Assembly (NCBI RefSeq): GCF_001940165.2
Contig: NZ_CP135162.1
Coordinates: forward strand, 2,934,001-2,998,000
Source: Roseburia sp. 831b
GTDB taxonomy: Bacteria > Bacillota > Clostridia > Lachnospirales > Lachnospiraceae
Direction of reading: 5' to 3'
Length of the DNA: 64,000 bases
Shown here piece after piece: positions 59,202 to 64,000 of this stretch. The translations under genes and the position numbers were made by a program. The notes under the pieces were generated by a model, which made no database searches, was not told where the DNA came from, and saw only the letters and a list, made by a program, of their open reading frames with translations. Position 1 is the first letter of the stretch. Each line of letters starts with the position of its first letter.

Positions 59202-60395
59202 ATGGAAAAGATACAAAGAATTGGTTCATTAGAAGAAAAATACGTAAAAGAAGTACTTGAGGGAGGATTTTCATCAAAAAGTACTTACCAGATGGTAACA
59301 CGATTGGAAAAGGAATTCGCAGAAAAGTTTCATGCAAAACATGCAGTTGCAATGGTAAATGGAACCGCGACGCTTCATATAGCATTGGAGGCAGCTGGTG
59401 TTGGTGTCGGAGATGAGGTAATCTGCCCGCCACTTACAATGAGCAGCACATCTATGGCGGTTTTGATGGCAAATGCAGTTCCGGTTTTTGCGGATGTAGA
59501 CCCGGATACTTTCCTGATTACAGCGGAAAATATCCGAAAAGTGATTACACCAAAGACAAAAGCGATTATGACAGTTGCGTTATATGGCCTTGCACCTCAG
59601 ATGAAAGAAATCATGGAGGTAGCAAAGGAATACAATCTGGTTGTAATTGAGGACAATGCAGAGTGTTACGGCGCATGGCAGGACGGACAGCTTGTTGGAA
59701 CATTTGGCGACATGGCATCTTACAGTTTCCAGAGTTCAAAACATTTAACTGCCGGTGAGGGTGGCATGGTAATTACAAACAATGATGAGTATGCAGATAA
59801 GCTGAGAAGATATTCAGGGCTTGGATATGCCGGAATTAGTGGAAAGAAAGGCAGAATCACGAAGGATGACATTCAGAGTCCAGAGTATGAAAGACATGTC
59901 ATTTTAGGCTGGAATTATAGAATGGCAGATTTGTGTGCAGCTGTCGCACTCGGACAGTTAGAAAGAATGGACGAGCTTGTCAATGTACGCTGTGAAGCAG
60001 CAAAATGTTTTGATGAGGCGGTAGCGGGTTGCGAATGGTTAAAGGCACAAAAGGTGCTCCCAGGCAACGTTCATTCATACTGGACATACGTTGTCCGCCT
60101 GGATACGAATAAGGTAGGCTGGCATGAGTTTCGGGATAAATTTAGAGAGCTTGGCGGTGATGGCGTCTATGCAGCATGGAAGTTAGCGTATCAGGAGCCG
60201 TTATTTAAAGAGAAAGCATTCCTTGGCAGAGAAAACTTAGGAATCTATGATGATTATGATTACAAGAAGGTTTCATGCCCGAATGCAGAATATTTGCAAG
60301 AGAGAGTATTGCAGTTCAAGACGAACTATTTTGATATTGAGGATGCAAAAAAACAGTCTGAAATTTTAAAGAAGACAATCGCGTTTTTTGCATAA
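59202..60395 (+). CDS. DegT/DnrJ/EryC1/StrS-family sugar aminotransferase
   Basis: The protein has 397 residues from 59202 (MEKIQRIGSLEEKYVKEVLEGGF), preceded by AAAGGCGG. It is a PLP enzyme: AVAMVNGTATLHIALEAAGVGVGDEVICPPLTMSST at the N-terminus, IEDNAECYGAW (Asp contacting PLP) and SYSFQSSKHLTAGEGGM with the PLP-binding Lys. It would aminate a keto-sugar nucleotide, plausibly the PseB-type product made by a neighbour, as PseC does; other amino-sugars are possible. Confidence 0.88.
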   Translation: MEKIQRIGSLEEKYVKEVLEGGFSSKSTYQMVTRLEKEFAEKFHAKHAVAMVNGTATLHIALEAAGVGVGDEVICPPLTMSSTSMAVLMANAVPVFADVDPDTFLITAENIRKVITPKTKAIMTVALYGLAPQMKEIMEVAKEYNLVVIEDNAECYGAWQDGQLVGTFGDMASYSFQSSKHLTAGEGGMVITNNDEYADKLRRYSGLGYAGISGKKGRITKDDIQSPEYERHVILGWNYRMADLCAAVALGQLERMDELVNVRCEAAKCFDEAVAGCEWLKAQKVLPGNVHSYWTYVVRLDTNKVGWHEFRDKFRELGGDGVYAAWKLAYQEPLFKEKAFLGRENLGIYDDYDYKKVSCPNAEYLQERVLQFKTNYFDIEDAKKQSEILKKTIAFFA

Positions 60396-60413
60396 TGTAT
60401 GGGAGGAAGAAAC

Positions 60414-61190
60414 ATGAAGTTTTTAGCAATTATTCAGGCAAGATGCGGGTCCTCAAGACTCCCGTCAAAGGTTCTGAAAGATTTATGTGGAGAAACCGCA
60501 TTAGAGCGTGTGATCCATCGTGTTCAGAAAAGCAAATATGTGGATGAAGTTATGGTAGCCACAACAATAAACAAAGAAGATATTCCGATTGTAAATCTGG
60601 TATCTGGAATGGGCATCCGCGTGTTTGCAGGTAATGCATTGGATGTTTTGGACCGTTATTATCAGGCTGCAAAGTTAATTCAGCCCGAATATGTCATTCG
60701 TATTACAGCAGACTGTCCGGTTTTTGATGCAAAGTTGTTGGATGATGCGATTGAAAAATTAAAACCGGAAACAGAGTATATGGCAGCACTTTCCGAGACC
60801 CTTGCAGATGGTTTGGATTTGGAGATTGTACGGTTTGAAGTATTGAAAAAGGCATGGAAAGAAGCACAGCTTGCATCCGAAAGAGAACATGTTACCATGT
60901 ATATTAAAAATCACAAAGATATGTTCAAAATTCAGGATTATGAAAGTCCAATTGGCAATTTACATGAGGAACGTTGGACGATTGATGAGCCGGAAGATTA
61001 TGAATTTATCAAGAATATTTACAAACACTTTGAGCAGGAAGGCAAGAAAGAGTTTGATTCAAAAGATATTCTGGGATATTTGAACACAAATCCACAGGTA
61101 CGGGAGATTAACCGCGGATTTATTCGAAATGAAGGATTACAGATTTCACTTCGAAACGATAAAATTGTAAAAAGACCAACGGAGGAATAG
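60414..61190 (+). CDS. SpsF-like cytidylyl/nucleotidyltransferase
   Basis: The protein has 258 residues from 60414 behind GGGAGGAAGAAAC. The N-terminal nucleotide motif is AIIQARCGSSRLPSKVL, with RITADCPVFDAKLLDDAI and ERWTIDEPEDYEFI further on. This matches the SpsF family of the Bacillus spore-coat polysaccharide and CMP-sugar synthetases. It probably activates a sugar acid with CTP in this cluster. Three bases separate it from the next gene. Confidence 0.85.
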   Translation: MKFLAIIQARCGSSRLPSKVLKDLCGETALERVIHRVQKSKYVDEVMVATTINKEDIPIVNLVSGMGIRVFAGNALDVLDRYYQAAKLIQPEYVIRITADCPVFDAKLLDDAIEKLKPETEYMAALSETLADGLDLEIVRFEVLKKAWKEAQLASEREHVTMYIKNHKDMFKIQDYESPIGNLHEERWTIDEPEDYEFIKNIYKHFEQEGKKEFDSKDILGYLNTNPQVREINRGFIRNEGLQISLRNDKIVKRPTEE

Positions 61191-61192
61191 GT

Positions 61193-62194
61193 ATGTATCA
61201 GGAATTATTAGAGGGAAAAACAATCTTAGTAACGGGAGGAACAGGATCTTTTGGTAAGTGTTTCACAAAATATGTGTTAGACAATTATAACCCAAAGAAA
61301 ATCATCATTTATTCCAGAGATGAATTTAAACAGTTTAACATGGCAAATGACTTTAAACAGTATGCGGACAAGCTTCGTTTTTTCATTGGGGATGTAAGAG
61401 ACCTTGAAAGATTGAAACGTGCCTTTAAAGGGGTAGATTATGTAGTTCATGCAGCAGCATTAAAGCAGGTGCCAAGCTGTGAGTACAATCCAAATGAAGC
61501 GATTAAGACAAATATCCACGGTGCGATGAACGTAATTGAAGCAGCATTGGATACTGAGGTAAAAAAAGTAGTTGCACTTTCGACGGACAAGGCAGTAAAT
61601 CCGGTTAACCTTTATGGTGGAACCAAGCTGGTATCCGATAAGCTGTTTATTGCAGCCAATTCTTATGTTGGAGAAGGAGATTTATGCTTTTCTGTTGTAA
61701 GATACGGAAATGTTGCAGGAAGCAGAGGTTCTGTCATTCCATTTTTTGACCGCCTGTTAAAAGAAGGCAAAACAGAACTTCCAATTACCGATTATCGTAT
61801 GACACGTTTCTGGATTAGTCTTCCAGAAGGTGTTCAGTTAGTGTTAAAAGCTTTAAAAGAAGCCAAAGGTGGAGAAACTTTTATCAGTAAGATTCCATCC
61901 TTTAAGATTACCGACCTTGCACAGGCAATGATGCCAGGATGTAAAATGCCAGAAGTGGGAATCCGTGAGGGCGAGAAGCTTCATGAGGTAATGGTTACCA
62001 CAGAAGATGCGGCAACAACTTATGAATATGATAAGCATTACATTGTGTATCCACAGATGGTATTTAACGATAGAATGCGTCCACAGCCAACAGGAAAGAA
62101 AGTAACGGAAGGATTTGTTTACAGTTCCGGTACCAATGATGTCTGGCTTTCTGTTGATGAAATCAAAGAAAGATTAAAAGAAGTTGGATTCTAA
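61193..62194 (+). CDS. pseB: UDP-GlcNAc 4,6-dehydratase (inverting), PseB type
   Basis: The 333-residue extended SDR has NAD site VTGGTGSFG, VVHAAALKQVPSCEYNPNEAIKTN (PseB/FlaA1 signature) and the catalytic STDKAVNPVNLYGGTKLVSDKL, with the YxxxK motif altered as expected in the inverting class (Met/Tyr position reads YGGTK). It starts the pseudaminic acid pathway from UDP-GlcNAc, used to glycosylate flagellin. RNAs for the cluster appear continuous from the aminotransferase onwards. Confidence 0.85.
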   Translation: MYQELLEGKTILVTGGTGSFGKCFTKYVLDNYNPKKIIIYSRDEFKQFNMANDFKQYADKLRFFIGDVRDLERLKRAFKGVDYVVHAAALKQVPSCEYNPNEAIKTNIHGAMNVIEAALDTEVKKVVALSTDKAVNPVNLYGGTKLVSDKLFIAANSYVGEGDLCFSVVRYGNVAGSRGSVIPFFDRLLKEGKTELPITDYRMTRFWISLPEGVQLVLKALKEAKGGETFISKIPSFKITDLAQAMMPGCKMPEVGIREGEKLHEVMVTTEDAATTYEYDKHYIVYPQMVFNDRMRPQPTGKKVTEGFVYSSGTNDVWLSVDEIKERLKEVGF

Positions 62195-62206
62195 TAAGGA
62201 AAGTAA

Positions 62207-63133
62207 ATGAAGAAGATATATATAACTGGTTTGGCAGGTATGCTGGGAAGTAATCTCGCATACCTGTTAAAAAATGAGTATGAGATTTACGGATGTGACC
62301 GAAATGCCCTGGATCATATGGAAGGGGTTTGTGGAACTGTTTTTGATATTGCAAAGGAAGGGCTGTTAGAGCAGGAACTTTTGCGTATCAGACCGGACGT
62401 TATCATTAATACCGCAGCACTTGTCAATGTTGATGGGTGCGAACAGGATTTATTGATGGCGGAAAACATGAATGCTAAACTTCCGGAAAGAATCAGAAAA
62501 GTCTGTGAACATATTGGGGCACATCTGATACAGATTTCTACCGATGCTGTGTATCAGGACACAGAAGGGGTACTTCATAAAGAAGAGGACGCAATTGGAC
62601 CAAAAAATGAGTATGCAAAGACAAAATATGAGGGAGAACTTTGTGTGCAGGATTATCCAATGACAACTGTAATTAGAACTAATATTTATGGATTTAACAT
62701 GAGAGATAAGTGCAGTTTTGGAGAGTGGATTTTAAAGGCACTTCAGAGTGGAACAGAGCTTAATATGGTTGAAGATGTTAAATTTTCCCCTATTTTGGTA
62801 AACGATCTCTCGGCGGTTATTCGCAAAATAATCGAACAACAGGTATATGGATTATATAACGTCTGTGCAACAGGTGGGATATCCAAATATGAATTTGGAA
62901 TTTATATGAGAGAGGTATTTGATTACCCGGAGGCGGTAATTCATAAGATTACGAGTGAACAGCTACATCTTAAGGCACCAAGAAGCAAAAACATGGCGAT
63001 GGATAATCAAAAAATTTGTGAAAAGCTACAGATGAAGATTCGTACACCGCGAGAAAGCATAGAGGAATTTAAACGATTGTATGAGGAAGGATATGCAAGA
63101 AAAATAAAAGCATTTGGAGGATATCAATCATGA
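62207..63133 (+). CDS. RmlD-like NAD(P)-dependent sugar reductase
   Basis: The 308-residue SDR has the nucleotide site ITGLAGMLGSNLAYLL, then NTAALVNVDGCEQ, then QISTDAVYQ and YAKTKYEGE (YxxxK). It resembles dTDP-4-dehydrorhamnose reductases. The role in the cluster is probably reduction of a 4-keto sugar nucleotide. Its stop codon overlaps the next start (ATGA). Confidence 0.85.
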   Translation: MKKIYITGLAGMLGSNLAYLLKNEYEIYGCDRNALDHMEGVCGTVFDIAKEGLLEQELLRIRPDVIINTAALVNVDGCEQDLLMAENMNAKLPERIRKVCEHIGAHLIQISTDAVYQDTEGVLHKEEDAIGPKNEYAKTKYEGELCVQDYPMTTVIRTNIYGFNMRDKCSFGEWILKALQSGTELNMVEDVKFSPILVNDLSAVIRKIIEQQVYGLYNVCATGGISKYEFGIYMREVFDYPEAVIHKITSEQLHLKAPRSKNMAMDNQKICEKLQMKIRTPRESIEEFKRLYEEGYARKIKAFGGYQS

Positions 63134-64000
63134 AAATTGGAAATAGAATTATTTCAAAAGATGGGAAACCATACTTTATTGCAGACATAGCAGCAAACCA
63201 TGACGGAGATTTAAACCGTGCATATAAGCTGATTGAATTAGCAAAGGAAAGTGGTGCGGATGCTGCAAAATTTCAGAATTTTCATGCTGGTCAGATTGTG
63301 AGCAGAAATGGTTTTGATACCATGAAAAAGATGACACATCAGGCGTCCTGGTCAAAATCTGTCTATGATGTTTACGATGATGCAACACTTCCGTTAGATT
63401 GGACTGAAAAATTAAAGGAAAAATGTGATGAAGTCGGAATTGAATATATGACAAGCCCATATGATGTGGAATCTGTCGACAGGGTAGATCCTTATGTTAA
63501 TGCATACAAGATTGGTTCCGGTGATATTCAATGGACAGAAATGCTTGAGTATATCGCATCAAAGGGAAAACCGGTGATAATTGCATCAGGAGCATCATCT
63601 TTAGAGGATGTGAAACGCGCATACCAGAGTATTCGGAAATATACCAATGAAATTGTTCTTATGCAGTGCAACACAAACTACACAGCAAGTATTGAAAACT
63701 ATAAATATATTAACTTAAGGGTTTTAAATACATATAAAGAGTTGTTCCCGGATTGTGTATTAGGTTTGTCGGATCATACGTATGGACATGCTACCGTACT
63801 GGGGGCATGCGCACTTGGAGCAAGAGTATTTGAAAAGCACTTTACCGACGACAATGACAGAATTGGACCGGATCATAAATTCTCTATGACACCAAAGACA
63901 TGGAAAGAAATGGTAGAACAGACAATGTTACTGTACGAAGCATTGGGTGACGGAGAGAAAAAAATTGAAGAGAATGAGAAGGATTCCAGTGTCGTACAAA
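63130..64000 (+). CDS. NeuB/PseI/SpsE-family sialic-acid-type synthase, cut by the window end
   Basis: The frame is open from ATG 63130 to the last base (290 codons), so the C-terminal antifreeze-like (SAF) domain is outside. The TIM-barrel part shows FIADIAANHDGDLNRAYKLI, AAKFQNFHAGQIVS, AYKIGSGDIQW, MQCNTNYTA and FEKHFTDDNDRIGPDHKFSM. It condenses a 6-deoxy-hexosamine with phosphoenolpyruvate to a nonulosonic acid. The PseB neighbour suggests pseudaminic acid, but the NeuB, LegI and SpsE classes cannot be excluded. Confidence 0.9.
   Translation, partial: MKIGNRIISKDGKPYFIADIAANHDGDLNRAYKLIELAKESGADAAKFQNFHAGQIVSRNGFDTMKKMTHQASWSKSVYDVYDDATLPLDWTEKLKEKCDEVGIEYMTSPYDVESVDRVDPYVNAYKIGSGDIQWTEMLEYIASKGKPVIIASGASSLEDVKRAYQSIRKYTNEIVLMQCNTNYTASIENYKYINLRVLNTYKELFPDCVLGLSDHTYGHATVLGACALGARVFEKHFTDDNDRIGPDHKFSMTPKTWKEMVEQTMLLYEALGDGEKKIEENEKDSSVVQ

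Overview
The window looks like the chromosome of a motile, anaerobic, low-to-mid GC Firmicute, most likely a Lachnospiraceae (Roseburia/Agathobacter-like). The evidence is a large Gram-positive-type SRP RNA, a FliW-CsrA pair beside flagellin, SigD/sigma-28 type promoters (TAAA-N15-TCCGATAT), a CIRCE operator, PerR with a rubredoxin-containing rubrerythrin, an archaeal-type AspRS and many YitT/DUF1292/YccF-class genes. No prophage or tRNA gene was seen.

Layout. 0-2.3 kb: an archaeal-type aspS on the minus strand with a long attenuator leader encoding an Asp/Asn-rich leader peptide; a 52-bp tandem repeat lies downstream of the gene. 2.3-6.8 kb: a YjfB-like motility peptide, a YjjG-type nucleotidase, and a solute-binding lipoprotein paired with a chemoreceptor. 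6.8-8.2 kb: a gene-free, repeat-rich stretch. 8.2-11.2 kb: rubrerythrin and perR, separated by an insertion sequence that cuts rubrerythrin off from its probable promoter. 11.6-19.9 kb: housekeeping and transport genes (tadA, MATE, an ABC transporter with its own short leader ORF, SRP RNA, mgtE, PsiE-like). 20.4-23.3 kb: pta, a second array of the 52-bp repeat, and a CIRCE-controlled hsp20. 23.6-31.8 kb: a secreted HExxH protein; yitT and a small alarmone synthetase flanked by two inverted copies of a palindromic repeat; small membrane genes; an Lgt-like gene; an HD hydrolase; and a C-terminally extended tcdA.

31.8-36.9 kb holds two regulatory systems. The first is a short structured RNA with its own promoter and terminator directly ahead of a DUF3800 gene. 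The second is a Cys-rich leader peptide with a clear antiterminator/terminator switch ahead of an SGNH hydrolase and an amino-acid (probably cystine) ABC transporter. pgi follows.

38.7-50.5 kb is the late flagellar cluster flgM-flgN-flgK-flgK-flgL-fliW-csrA-flaG-fliD-fliS-(fliT-like)-fliC, with three sigma-28 promoters and a CsrA-type hairpin in the fliC leader. 50.5-64 kb is a flagellin/surface glycosylation island: a GT2, three CgeB-like glycosyltransferases, a sigma-28-driven unknown helical protein, an MptE/DUF115 protein, an IS110 element with a candidate bridge-RNA region, and then an aminotransferase, SpsF-like nucleotidyltransferase, PseB-like dehydratase, RmlD-like reductase and a NeuB-family synthase cut by the window end. 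The genes fit together as a filament-building and filament-decorating block, with FliW/CsrA and FlgM/sigma-28 coordinating flagellin output.

All family assignments come from reading the translated sequence; no searches were run.
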